DNA of 64,000 nucleotides from Fidelibacterota bacterium (lineage in GTDB: Bacteria; Pseudomonadota; Alphaproteobacteria; Rhodospirillales; Rhodospirillaceae). Below the pieces are notes generated by a model. The model searched no databases. It saw nothing but the letters and a program-made list of their open reading frames with translations, and was not told the origin of the DNA. Positions within the stretch are counted from its first letter, which is position 1. The number at the start of each line of letters is the position of its first letter. Below are positions 26,432-35,080 of the stretch, piece by piece. The position numbers were made by a program, and so were the translations under genes. The stretch lies in the NCBI GenBank assembly GCA_947472795.1, contig CANJBL010000002.1, positions 1 through 64,000 of the forward strand, written 5' to 3'.

Positions 26432-26992
26432 ATGAGCAAGGCCTTTACGAAAGAGTCCGACGCGGCAGACGACGAGCTTGATGCACCGGAAGGTGCCATC
26501 CCCGTCGGCAGGAACTATGTGACTCCGGAAGGCTTCAAGCAGCTCGAAAGCGAACTCCAGAACTTACGGCGTGTCGAACGTCCGAAGATCGTGGAGATTG
26601 TCTCATGGGCCGCCGGCAATGGCGATCGTTCGGAGAACGGCGATTATATCTACGGCAAGAAGCGCTTGCGCGAGATTGACCGCCGCATCCGCTATCTGAT
26701 CAAACGCCACGAAAGCGCGGAGGTCGTGGACCCTGCCTTGCAGAAAAACCGTGCTCAGGTGTTCTTCGGCGCCCGCGTAACCTATGCGGATGAGAATGAT
26801 GAGGAGCACATTATCCGTATTGTGGGCATCGACGAGGCCAATCTCGACCAAGGCCTCGTGAGCTGGATTTCACCCATAGCCAAGGCCCTGATCAAAGCGC
26901 GCGTTGGCGATACCGTGAAGTTGCACACGCCCGCCGGCGAACAAAGCATCGACGTTCTGGAAATCGCCTATGGAGAAAGCGCAGCGCGTTAG
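26432..26992 (+). CDS. greB: Transcript elongation factor GreB
   Basis: The 186-aa Gre factor stimulates RNA-polymerase backtrack cleavage. The coiled-coil N-terminal domain has YVTPEGFKQLESELQNL and GDRSENGDYIYGKKRLREIDRR, whose acidic tip (SENGDY) is characteristic. The C-terminal FKBP-like domain has GARVTYADENDEEHIIRIVG and SWISPIAKALI. Longer than the usual 158-160 aa of GreA/GreB because of an acidic N-terminal extension. The stop interlocks with that of the convergent phosphatase gene in TTAG. Confidence 0.93.
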   Translation: MSKAFTKESDAADDELDAPEGAIPVGRNYVTPEGFKQLESELQNLRRVERPKIVEIVSWAAGNGDRSENGDYIYGKKRLREIDRRIRYLIKRHESAEVVDPALQKNRAQVFFGARVTYADENDEEHIIRIVGIDEANLDQGLVSWISPIAKALIKARVGDTVKLHTPAGEQSIDVLEIAYGESAAR

Positions 26993-27687
26993 GGAGTGAT
27001 CTTAGCGGCCCGAAGCTCCAGAACCGCCGCATCGAGTTCAGCCTTGAAGGCCGGATTGTTCAGCAATTCCATCGCCACGGTCGTTCCCACAACCTGCCCC
27101 GCGATAATGTCCCCGCGGAAATGCATGCCGCAGATCAAGCGGCTTTCGGCGAAATCCGCTGAGCGGGCGAGAATGGCTTGCCCTTTGGACGGAACAAGGT
27201 GGGCAAGAATGACGCCGACGGAGTAAGCCGTTGTCGCATGCCCGCTGGGATACGAAGATTGCGGCGGTTGATTTCTCAGGCAGTTATCGAGCGCCGGATC
27301 AACGATCCAGGGTCTATCGCGCTTGAAGAGGGTTTTTGCCGCTCCAGTCACCTTACTGCCTTCGGCCTGAGCATCGGCCAGAACCTTGCTGGTAGCGGGC
27401 AATTTGGCGAAATCGAAGCCGGGGCCCATGACCTCCACGAACATCATCGGGCCCTGGGTCATGTCATCGCGTCGCGCCTGCGCAAGCCGTTCAGGTGTGC
27501 GTGTCTTCTCGATCCGTTGAAGCTCCGCGAGTTGCGCTTTACCAGCCTCGCTGTCGTTGGCGGGCGGTGCCGGCAGCAGGAGAGCTGCAGGCCCATACTG
27601 ATCTGGCGTTAGAAAATCCGCAGCCATACCCAGCGAGGGCGCCATCGTGATGGCACACAGAAGCATCTTCAAGCGAGGCATCGGCAT
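26989..27687 (-). CDS. Periplasmic class A acid phosphatase (PAP2 family)
   Basis: The 232-aa exported enzyme has a signal peptide (LLCAITMAPSLGMAA). The three PAP2 phosphatase motifs are K-x6-RP-like (FKRDRPW), YPSGH and SRLICGMHFRGDIIAG, which supply the phosphate-binding Lys/Arg, the acid-base His and the nucleophilic His. The layout matches PhoN/PhoC nonspecific acid phosphatases, which release phosphate from organic esters in the periplasm. Start could be the ATG two codons later. Confidence 0.9.
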   Translation of the reverse strand: MPMPRLKMLLCAITMAPSLGMAADFLTPDQYGPAALLLPAPPANDSEAGKAQLAELQRIEKTRTPERLAQARRDDMTQGPMMFVEVMGPGFDFAKLPATSKVLADAQAEGSKVTGAAKTLFKRDRPWIVDPALDNCLRNQPPQSSYPSGHATTAYSVGVILAHLVPSKGQAILARSADFAESRLICGMHFRGDIIAGQVVGTTVAMELLNNPAFKAELDAAVLELRAAKITP

Positions 27688-27942
27688 CTCCTTAGTTTTG
27701 GACGGCCGCCCTCAGGTGCATCTCAGATGCGGCGCAGATGCCCATCATAGCGCGGCATTTGTGGAAAATGCGCGACATTTTGCGCAGGAAGCCTTGAAGG
27801 CCTACGTCTCCTGAGCAACACCCCGCGTGGTCATGGTGTGTCACCGGGCGCGTCCATTATGCGAAATTGGAGAATCCTGATTTTGCAAAAATGATGCGCT
27901 CATCGCGGTGCCTATAAGGCGCTGCAGGAACAGGAGAACGCC

Positions 27943-28524
27943 ATGCCCATTGATGCGATATCGTCTTCGTCGGGAGCCAATCCCTATCAACAGACACGTA
28001 ATGACTTCCAAGCCTTAAGCGCGGCCCTTCAAAGCGGCAACCTGACAAGCGCGCAAAAGGCTTATGCCGCCATCCAGAGCGACCAGCAGAACGGCGGCGC
28101 CCAACCACCAGCAGATAGTCAGATCGCGAAGGACTTCGCAGCGCTGGGAGATGCACTTCAGTCCGGCGATATCTCCGGAGCACAGGACGCGTTTTCTTCT
28201 CTGAAGACCGACTTTCAAAGCTTGCGGCAAGCACGCGGCCCACATGGACGAGGCGGCGGCCACCATGGTGGCGAAAATCCCGATGATGCCGATACGGCGG
28301 ACAGCACCGATAATTCGCAAAAGACGATTGCCAGCCAAGTCAGTGCCGCCAATGCAGACGGCACCCTGACGGTTACAATCACCTATACGGATGGATCGAC
28401 ATCCACCTCGACGGCGCCGAACCCGTCGCCGGTGGTGTCACAAAGCCCGCTCACCAGTGACACCAATCAACTGGCAGCGCTACTGACGGCTCAAGAACAG
28501 GCATTCCTCAATCCGGCTCAATAG
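27943..28524 (+). CDS. Hypothetical protein with two tandem helical repeats
   Basis: The 193-aa protein lacks a signal peptide. Residues about 20-50 and 60-95 are copies of one motif: NDFQALSAALQSGNLTSAQKAY and KDFAALGDALQSGDISGAQDAF. A Gly/His-rich linker (GPHGRGGGHHGG) and an Asp/Thr/Ser-rich stretch with DGTLTVTITYTDGSTS follow. Similar short-repeat proteins are common in bacteria and unnamed. A GGAG Shine-Dalgarno precedes ATG 27943, and a strong hairpin follows the stop. Function unknown; the repeat suggests an oligomerising or binding role. Confidence 0.75.
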   Translation: MPIDAISSSSGANPYQQTRNDFQALSAALQSGNLTSAQKAYAAIQSDQQNGGAQPPADSQIAKDFAALGDALQSGDISGAQDAFSSLKTDFQSLRQARGPHGRGGGHHGGENPDDADTADSTDNSQKTIASQVSAANADGTLTVTITYTDGSTSTSTAPNPSPVVSQSPLTSDTNQLAALLTAQEQAFLNPAQ

Positions 28525-28536
28525 CAGCTCGGCAAA

Positions 28537-28570
28537 GGCTCGTGCGGGCCGCCCGCACGAGCCTCTTATT
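28537..28570 (+). terminator. Strong hairpin terminator between convergent genes
   Basis: A 13-bp perfect stem GGCTCGTGCGGGC/GCCCGCACGAGCC with almost no loop is followed by TCTTATTT. It lies directly between the two-repeat protein gene and the convergent RidA gene and probably serves both. Confidence 0.85.
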
Positions 28571-28917
28571 TACTTGCCGGCGACGACGGTAATTTCCACG
28601 ACGTATTCCGGCGCAGCGAGCTTGGCTTCAAGCGTCGTGCGCGCGGGGCAATGACCGGCCGGCACCCAAGCGTCCCAAGCCTTATTCATGTCGGCGAAGG
28701 TCTTTATGTCGGCAAGATAGATCGTAGCCGAGAGGATTTTTTCCTTCGACGAACCGGTGCGCGAGAGCAACCCGTCGATCTGCTTCAAGATGGCCGCGGT
28801 CTGGCCAGAGACGTCGGCAACGTCCTTGTTCACCTGACCGGCAAGATAAACCGTATCGCCATACACCACGGCCTGGCTCATACGCGGACCGGTATCAAGA
28901 CGTTGGATTTGCGGCAT
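28570..28917 (-). CDS. RidA family (YjgF/YER057c/UK114) protein
   Basis: The 115-aa protein has the chorismate-mutase-like RidA fold: VVYGDTVYLAGQV, then QTAAILKQIDGLL, ILSATIYLADI and CPARTTLEAKLAAPEYVVEI. The Arg that binds the imine carboxylate (PARTT) and the terminal Glu (VVEI) are present, so it may hydrolyse 2-aminoacrylate-type imines. It resembles the YoaB-like subgroup more than canonical RidA. ATG 28917 rather than 28923 is chosen because GGAG is then 6 nt upstream. Confidence 0.9.
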   Translation of the reverse strand: MPQIQRLDTGPRMSQAVVYGDTVYLAGQVNKDVADVSGQTAAILKQIDGLLSRTGSSKEKILSATIYLADIKTFADMNKAWDAWVPAGHCPARTTLEAKLAAPEYVVEITVVAGK

Positions 28918-28926
28918 TGTCATCTC

Positions 28927-30519
28927 CTACTGCACGAGTTCTCGGGTTTTAAGGAATGTGATTTGCGGATTGTCTTCCATGGTCCGGTTGAGATGCCATG
29001 CATTACGCGCAAGGAAGACCGGAGCATTGTCATGGTCGTCGGCCACGGCCGCCCGGTTGGTGTCGAGGAATTTCTTGAGCACAGCGGCATCGTCGGCCTG
29101 GAGCCAGCGGGCGGTGTGGAGCTCGGACTGCTCGAACTTTACCGGCACTTCGTATTCTGTGCGGATGCGGTCGGCCAGAACGTCGAATTGCAAGCTACCG
29201 ACCACGCCAACGATCCAATCTGTGCCGAAGCGCGGCTTGAAGACGCTGGCAGCGCCTTCTTCCGCAAGCTGTTGTAGTGCACGGCCGAGGTGCTTGGCTT
29301 TCAGCGGGTCGATGGGGCGCACGGTCTGCAATAACTCGGGCGCGAACACTGGAATTCCGGTGAAATGCAGTTCCTCGCCTTCAGTGAGCGTATCGCCGAT
29401 ACGCAAATTGCCGTGGTTCGGGATACCGATGATATCGCCGGGCCATGCGTCTTCCGCGGTCTGGCGATCCTGCGCCAAGAACAACTGCGGGCTAGAGATG
29501 TTGAGGATCTTGCCGGAGCGTACATGCAGAAGCTTAGCGCCACGTTTGAAATGGCCGGACGACAACCGCACGAAAGCGATACGGTCGCGGTGTTTGGGAT
29601 CCATATTAGCCTGGATCTTGAACACAAAGCCGGAAACGCGGTCCTCTTCCGGCTCCACTTCGCGTTCGGCAGCGGTCTGCGGGCGCGGCGAAGGCGCAAT
29701 TTCCGCCACACCTTGCAGCAATTCGAGCACGCCAAAGTTATTCAGGGCGCTGCCGAAATAGACGGGCGTCATATGACCTTCGAGATAGGCTTCGCGGTCG
29801 AAGGGTTTGCAGAGCCCGCGCACCATCTCTACGTCTTCACGGAGCTTGGCGACGGCTTGAGCCGGCAGAAGTTGATCCAACTTCGGATCGTCCAGGCCCT
29901 TGCACTCAACCCCCTCGCCCATCTTTTCGCCCTTGGTGCGCGCCATGAGAATGAGGCGATCATGCACGAGGTCATAGCAGCCGAGGAAATCGCGGCCCAT
30001 GCCGATGGGCCAGCTGACCGGCGACACATCCAGCGCCAAGCGGTGCTCGATCTCCTCCAGCAGCGAGAACGGGTCTTGCCCTTCGCGATCAAGCTTATTG
30101 ATGAAGGTAGCGATGGGCATATCGCGCAACCGGCACACTTCAAAAAGCTTCAAGGTCTGGGTTTCAATGCCTTTAGCGCAATCGAGAACCATGACCGCGG
30201 AATCAACAGCCGTCAGCGTGCGGTAAGTATCCTCGCTGAAGTCTTCGTGGCCGGGCGTGTCGAGCAGGTTGAAGGTATGCTCGCCATACTCGTAAGTCAT
30301 AACCGCGGACGTAACCGAGATGCCGCGTTCCTGTTCCACCTTCATCCAGTCTGAGCGCGCACGGCGGCGCTCACCCTTGGCCTTTACAGCCCCGGCGAGC
30401 TGGATCGCGCCGCCGAACAGCAGCAGCTTTTCCGTGAGCGTGGTCTTCCCGGCGTCGGGGTGCGAAATGATCGCGAAGGTGCGCCGGCGCGCGACCTGCT
30501 GGTTGAGGAGGGCGTTCAT
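28927..30519 (-). CDS. prfC: Peptide chain release factor 3
   Basis: The 530-aa translational GTPase RF3 removes RF1/RF2 from ribosomes after peptide release. G1 is SHPDAGKTTL, the switch region contains ERGISVTSAVM, G3 is DTPGHEDF and G4 is NKLD. The C-terminal part has FAPELLQTVRPIDPLKAKHLGRAL and GSLQFDVLADRI. The ATG comes immediately after the ferredoxin TAG (TAGATG), so translation is probably coupled. Confidence 0.96.
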   Translation of the reverse strand: MNALLNQQVARRRTFAIISHPDAGKTTLTEKLLLFGGAIQLAGAVKAKGERRRARSDWMKVEQERGISVTSAVMTYEYGEHTFNLLDTPGHEDFSEDTYRTLTAVDSAVMVLDCAKGIETQTLKLFEVCRLRDMPIATFINKLDREGQDPFSLLEEIEHRLALDVSPVSWPIGMGRDFLGCYDLVHDRLILMARTKGEKMGEGVECKGLDDPKLDQLLPAQAVAKLREDVEMVRGLCKPFDREAYLEGHMTPVYFGSALNNFGVLELLQGVAEIAPSPRPQTAAEREVEPEEDRVSGFVFKIQANMDPKHRDRIAFVRLSSGHFKRGAKLLHVRSGKILNISSPQLFLAQDRQTAEDAWPGDIIGIPNHGNLRIGDTLTEGEELHFTGIPVFAPELLQTVRPIDPLKAKHLGRALQQLAEEGAASVFKPRFGTDWIVGVVGSLQFDVLADRIRTEYEVPVKFEQSELHTARWLQADDAAVLKKFLDTNRAAVADDHDNAPVFLARNAWHLNRTMEDNPQITFLKTRELVQ

Positions 30520-30840
30520 CTATCCCTCGAAAGCATCAAGCTGGAGCGTGACCTTCAAGCCGTCCAGACCGTCGTGTAGACGGATCTGACAAGAGAGCCG
30601 AGAGGCGTCCGTGCAATAGTCGGACATATCCAAAAGATCGCTTTCTTCGGAACCGGCTCGGCCGGTTTTGCCGATCCAGTCGTCGTCTACGACCACATGG
30701 CAGGTCGCGCACGCCATGGCGCCGCCGCACTCAGCGCGGATCGGTACGCCCGCATTGCGGATGGTCATCATGAGCGTGGCGGCGGGTCGGCCCTCCAGCT
30801 CGCGAACGCTTTCATCCGGCAAGGTGACAAAAATCTTCAT
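30520..30840 (-). CDS. 2Fe-2S adrenodoxin-type ferredoxin
   Basis: The 106-aa protein carries the four ligands C38, C44, C47 and C84 (AECGGAMACATCHVVV then RLSCQI), the C-x5-C-x2-C spacing of vertebrate/bacterial adrenodoxins. It lies 35 bp downstream of a type II ferredoxin-NADP reductase gene on the same strand, its likely electron donor. Partners could be a cytochrome P450, Fe-S assembly or a Rieske oxygenase; none is adjacent. Confidence 0.92.
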   Translation of the reverse strand: MKIFVTLPDESVRELEGRPAATLMMTIRNAGVPIRAECGGAMACATCHVVVDDDWIGKTGRAGSEESDLLDMSDYCTDASRLSCQIRLHDGLDGLKVTLQLDAFEG

Positions 30841-30875
30841 TGGGCCCTTAAGCGTGGTCCGGGCCCCTACGCCGC

Positions 30876-31916
30876 TTATGAAACGCCGAGTTTAGCCTGG
30901 ATGGAGGAGCTTGAGGTCGTGTGCTCGAACCTCAGCTTTTGGTTGGGCCTTGCATAATGGAAACAGGCATGGGCCATCAAGGCCGATTCATGAAAACCCG
31001 ACAGAATGAGCTTTAATTTGCCCGGGTAAGAGCACATGTCGCCAATGCAGAAAATGCCCGGAATGCTGGTCTCGAAGGTCTCCGTCGAGACTGGGATGCG
31101 GTTATTGTCGAGATTGATGCCCCAATCTCCGATGGGCCCTAGTTTCATGGTAAGGCCATAGAAGGCGAGCATGGTATCGCACGGTACGTCGTATTCCCCC
31201 TTTTCAGTGCTTTTGAGGGTGACGGAGGTCAACTGACCATTCTCACCATTGAGCCGCAGGATATCGGCGATGCAGAGGTTCACCTTTCCACTATTGGCCA
31301 ACGCATACATCTGATCCACGGTGGCTTGCATGCCACGGAATTCATTTCGGCGATGCACAAGCGACATGCGACTGACGATTGGGTTGAGGTTGACCGTCCA
31401 ATCGAGTGCGGAATCGCCGCCGCCTGCAATTACCACGTTCTTACCGCGAAATTGCTCCATCTTGCGCACGGAATAGAATAGCGACTTTCCCTCGAACGCC
31501 TCGATCCGCTCGAGTTTTGGTTTCTTCGGCATGAAGCTGCCGCCACCGCCCGCGATCAAAACCACAGGCGCTTCGACGATGGTTCCGAGATCAGTGGCTA
31601 TCCGCCAATGGCCATTCTCTAGTTTCTCGAGCTTCTCGGCCATCTGCTGGAAATGAAACGTTGGATGGAAGGGCGCGATTTGCGCCATGAGGTCATTCGC
31701 CAGTTCCTGCCCGGTGACCTTCAAGCGGCTGGGAATATCGAGAATGACCTTTTCCGGATAAAGCTCGGCGCATTGCCCACCCGGCCGGTCGAGAATATCG
31801 ATGACGTGGGAAGATAGGCCCAGCAGGCCCAACTCAAAAACGGCGAACAGACCGACGGGCCCGCCACCGATGATGATGACATCTGTCTTATGAGATTGAC
31901 CACCGGCGTCAGGCAT
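30876..31916 (-). CDS. Ferredoxin-NADP reductase, thioredoxin-reductase-like type II
   Basis: The 346-aa flavoprotein has an FAD motif VIIIGGGPVGLFAVFELG, an NADPH motif VVIAGGGDSALDWTVNL and a C-terminal PGIFCIGDMCSYPGKLKLILSGFHE. It lacks the CxxC of thioredoxin reductase, which marks type II FNR (B. subtilis YumC group). Start ATG 31916 follows GAGAGG; the open frame extends 40 codons upstream without support. The ferredoxin gene downstream is the natural electron acceptor. Confidence 0.93.
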   Translation of the reverse strand: MPDAGGQSHKTDVIIIGGGPVGLFAVFELGLLGLSSHVIDILDRPGGQCAELYPEKVILDIPSRLKVTGQELANDLMAQIAPFHPTFHFQQMAEKLEKLENGHWRIATDLGTIVEAPVVLIAGGGGSFMPKKPKLERIEAFEGKSLFYSVRKMEQFRGKNVVIAGGGDSALDWTVNLNPIVSRMSLVHRRNEFRGMQATVDQMYALANSGKVNLCIADILRLNGENGQLTSVTLKSTEKGEYDVPCDTMLAFYGLTMKLGPIGDWGINLDNNRIPVSTETFETSIPGIFCIGDMCSYPGKLKLILSGFHESALMAHACFHYARPNQKLRFEHTTSSSSIQAKLGVS

Positions 31917-31986
31917 TTCACGCCTCTCCCAGGAGAGCCAAACATCGAAGGATCTGCGCCGACGAAAACAAACTTCCGCGAGGCGT

Positions 31987-33609
31987 TTATGACCGGCGTT
32001 TCGCGAGGAAATCCGACCATTGCTCCGGCGTATCAAGATCCGTCAGGACAGCAGTGTCCTCAAATTCCACCTCATAAACAAGGGACTCATTGGCCCCGAT
32101 GAGGGCCTTTGCCCCGGTGTCGCCTGCCATCGTGCTCATTTCCGCAAAGAAGCGCCGTGCCCAGAGCACAGGATTACCGCGCTTGCCATTGTGCATGGGC
32201 ACGCCGATGGCCTTTCCCCCTTCCGGATCAAAGGCCGCCATTAGGCGTTGGATGTGTTGAGGTGCAACCGCCGGCATATCGCCGAGACCGACAATGGCCC
32301 CCGCGACGTTTGCTGGAACGGCGGCTAGCCCCGTGCGCAAGGATGTGGATAGCCCTTCGCCGTAGTGAGGATTGTGGATGAGGGTGACATCCAACCCAGC
32401 GAGAACCTCGCGCACCATTTCTTCCTGGTGACCAGTCACCACAATCAACGGTCCGGACACCGCAGCGCGAAATGTCTCGACAGTTTTGCGGATCAACGGT
32501 TTGCCATCGATCTCCATCAACAGCTTATTGCCGTCCCCCATGCGGCGCGACTGGCCGGCCGCGAGAATGATGGCGGCGATGGGCGCTTTTGTGCTGAAGC
32601 TGCTCTGCACAGCTTTTTCACGGGGCAATGGACGGCTCGGTGTATCGACCAGCAGTCCGCCGACGCCCATGGCCATGATGTCCCGCGCGCCAACCGGCAC
32701 ACCGGCTGCCAAGCGCTGCATGACCCAATCCACGCCGTTGAGTTTCGGTGATCGCGCGCAGCCCGGCATCACCAACACTGGGGTTTCACCTATGTGGCCA
32801 ATCACCAACAGATTTCCTGGATCCACCGGCATGCCGAAATGATCAATGACACCGCCCGCCTGGGTAATTGCCACCGGCACAACGTCGCCGCGATCCGCCG
32901 TGGCCGAAGCACCGGCGATTAAAAGCACATCGGGCTTTGTCGCAAGAGTTTCATCAATGCTTTGGCGCACATCGGCAGTTTTGTGGGCAGCACGCGTGGT
33001 CGCGACGAGCCTCCCGCCGATATTGATCACGCGTTGACGCGTAATGTCTTCCGTCGCCGTCAGGATCGACGGCTTCATGTCGGGCTTCAACGTGCTGATG
33101 AGCGCATAGCTCTTGTCCCGGAACAGCGCCACGTCAAGAGACGGCGTTTTCAATATGCCTTCAATCTGGGTGAGGACATCTTCACGCACGGCGAACGGGA
33201 TCACCTTCACCGTTGCGACAATCTGACCGGCTTTCGCCGCCTGTTGATGGCCGAGAGTTGCAATCGTCACGGTTTCACTGACGAGGTTTGCAGCCAGGAT
33301 GGTTGCACTGTCGAGGCACACGAGACCGTCAGCTTTCGCAACGATATTGCAACGGCCTGTTCGGGCCAGAGATGGCGCCGTATTTTCACCGGCTAGGCGT
33401 TCAGCCAGGCGCGCAGCAGCCACATCCTCCGTGATATCCCCCGCTTCCAGCCGAGCACCAGTAACCTCTGTAATGCCCGCGCTCCGCAAAGCGTCGCAGT
33501 CGGCGCGCGTTACGACATGCCCCTTATGATAGGTTCGTGCAGCGGTTCTGACCGTGTGGGCCAGGATAATTCCGTCCGCCTGATCAAGGGAGAAAGCGCC
33601 AAATATCAT
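31987..33609 (-). CDS. Molybdopterin-binding domain fused to MobA-like nucleotidyltransferase
   Basis: The 540-aa fusion has two parts. Residues 1-340 resemble a MoeA/MogA-type molybdopterin-binding protein (GVGGLLVDTPS, KPDVLLIAGASATADRGDVVP, PVLVMPGCARSPKLNG). Residues 345-540 form a MobA/MocA-like NTP transferase with AAIILAAGQSRRMGDGNKLL, VTGHQEEMV and VGLGDMPAVAP. MocA adds CMP to the molybdenum cofactor for xanthine-dehydrogenase or CO-dehydrogenase type enzymes. Its ATG overlaps the xdhC stop (ATGA). A role in maturing a Mo-hydroxylase encoded elsewhere is inferred. Confidence 0.9.
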   Translation of the reverse strand: MIFGAFSLDQADGIILAHTVRTAARTYHKGHVVTRADCDALRSAGITEVTGARLEAGDITEDVAAARLAERLAGENTAPSLARTGRCNIVAKADGLVCLDSATILAANLVSETVTIATLGHQQAAKAGQIVATVKVIPFAVREDVLTQIEGILKTPSLDVALFRDKSYALISTLKPDMKPSILTATEDITRQRVINIGGRLVATTRAAHKTADVRQSIDETLATKPDVLLIAGASATADRGDVVPVAITQAGGVIDHFGMPVDPGNLLVIGHIGETPVLVMPGCARSPKLNGVDWVMQRLAAGVPVGARDIMAMGVGGLLVDTPSRPLPREKAVQSSFSTKAPIAAIILAAGQSRRMGDGNKLLMEIDGKPLIRKTVETFRAAVSGPLIVVTGHQEEMVREVLAGLDVTLIHNPHYGEGLSTSLRTGLAAVPANVAGAIVGLGDMPAVAPQHIQRLMAAFDPEGGKAIGVPMHNGKRGNPVLWARRFFAEMSTMAGDTGAKALIGANESLVYEVEFEDTAVLTDLDTPEQWSDFLAKRRS

Positions 33610-34688
33610 GCCGCCTCTGTGCGCAAACGCTCAATGATCTGCGCCATGATCGAAACCGCGATCTCGCCTGGCGTAAGGGCGTTGATATCCAGCCCGACAG
33701 GACCATGAATTCGTGCGGTGTCGGCGGTGGAAAATCCAAGTGCGTCCATGCGTTCTAAGCGCTTGGCATGGGTTTTCTTGCTCCCCAGCGCCCCAATATA
33801 GAAGGCCTTCGAGCGCAGGCCCGCTGCCAGCGCAGGATCGTCGAGCTTAGGATCATGGGTCAGGGTGACGATGGCGGTGCGCGCATCTGGGGCAACTTGC
33901 TGCATGCCTTCGTCTGGCCAGGCGACGATGGCTTCTACCCCGGCCATGGTGCTGGACCGTACAAACGCTTCGCGTGGATCGATGATCGTGACGTCAAAAC
34001 CCGCGAGGGCAGCCATGGGTGCCAACATCTGCGCGATGTGCACAGCGCCGACGATCACCAACCGACGGTGCGGGCTATAGACCCTTACAAATTGCCCGCT
34101 CTCCATGATGCCGGATTGATCGCCCGTCATGCGGCGGCGCACTTCGGTCAATTCGGGGGCCGAAAGCGGCAACGTGCCTTTGATATCGTTCTCGCTGACT
34201 AACGCTTGGCCGCCCGATACCATGTCCGTGACAGTCGCGAACACTTGCTCCGAGTGCTTTTCCATGAGCCGCAGGAGGTCGCGCTTGGGTGCCGCGGGTT
34301 CGACAAACACCTGCACGCGACCACCACAAGCGAGTCCAACGTCCCATGCCATTTCGTTGGTGACGCCGTATTCGAGCAGCGTGGGCTTTCCGCTTTTGAT
34401 GACATCTTCCGCCGCAGCGACAACCGCGCCTTCGATACACCCACCCGAGACGGAGCCGGAAAAATCTCCATCCGCGCGGATTGCCATATGGCTTCCGACG
34501 GGCCTGGGGCTTGATCCCCACGTCGCGGCGACCGTGGCCAACGCAGCGCTTTGCCCAGCTGCAAGCCAGCGTTTGAGCTGGAGCAGCGGATCGGCTTCGC
34601 CTGCGAATGTGAATGAATTCTGCACGTTGTCTCTATACACGGGGCTTTCCCACGTCGCCAAATGGGGCGGTCGCCCTGTGGAAAACAT
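33606..34688 (-). CDS. XdhC/CoxI family molybdenum-enzyme maturation factor
   Basis: This protein of up to 360 aa has an N-terminal XdhC_CoxI domain (SAALATVAATWGSSPRPVGSHMAI, SVSGGCIEGAVVAAAED, LACGGRVQVFVEP) and a C-terminal Rossmann domain (RLVIVGAVHIAQMLAPMAALAGF, IDPREAFVR). XdhC binds the molybdenum cofactor, helps its sulfuration and inserts it into xanthine-dehydrogenase-type enzymes. ATG 34688 has no good Shine-Dalgarno; GTG 34625 (VQNSFTFAGEADP) is a plausible alternative. First gene of a two-gene unit with the fused MobA-like protein. Confidence 0.9.
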   Translation of the reverse strand: MFSTGRPPHLATWESPVYRDNVQNSFTFAGEADPLLQLKRWLAAGQSAALATVAATWGSSPRPVGSHMAIRADGDFSGSVSGGCIEGAVVAAAEDVIKSGKPTLLEYGVTNEMAWDVGLACGGRVQVFVEPAAPKRDLLRLMEKHSEQVFATVTDMVSGGQALVSENDIKGTLPLSAPELTEVRRRMTGDQSGIMESGQFVRVYSPHRRLVIVGAVHIAQMLAPMAALAGFDVTIIDPREAFVRSSTMAGVEAIVAWPDEGMQQVAPDARTAIVTLTHDPKLDDPALAAGLRSKAFYIGALGSKKTHAKRLERMDALGFSTADTARIHGPVGLDINALTPGEIAVSIMAQIIERLRTEAA

Positions 34689-35080
34689 TGCCCGATTTCG
34701 TTACCGGCTGACAATCTATGGGGGGTGTAATCATACCGACATACAAAATAGCGTGACAAAAACCTGATTCTTTGAGATGATTCAAAGTAGAGGGTTCCAG
34801 GGGGAACGGCCAGGACCGCATGCAGTCAGCGCGCTATCAAGGCCAGTTAGAGAACATCGCTTCCAGCGCGGCTTCAAGTGCCGCGCCATCGGCCCAGCAC
34901 GGCTTCGGCCACTCCCCATTTCCAGCTTTTCTGAACGCGCCTCCTCATGCAGGAAGCGTTGTTGTTTCTCCGTCCCCACACGCAGACGAAGGAGGTTTTT
35001 CAGGTCCGGTTGCTAACCCGTCCGGCACCCGTCGGCGCGGGCCGTCAAGAGAGAACTCTTTTCAGGAGCAAAACATCCAG
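34689..35080. other. Intergenic region between divergent xdhC and phoH genes
   Basis: This 392-bp region has no gene that I can support. The phoH frame stays open across 34820-35080 but encodes only a Ser/Pro/Ala-rich, unconserved stretch, so it is treated as leader. AGGAG at about 35064 precedes the chosen phoH ATG with a long spacing. No clear promoter motif or repeat was found. Confidence 0.45.
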
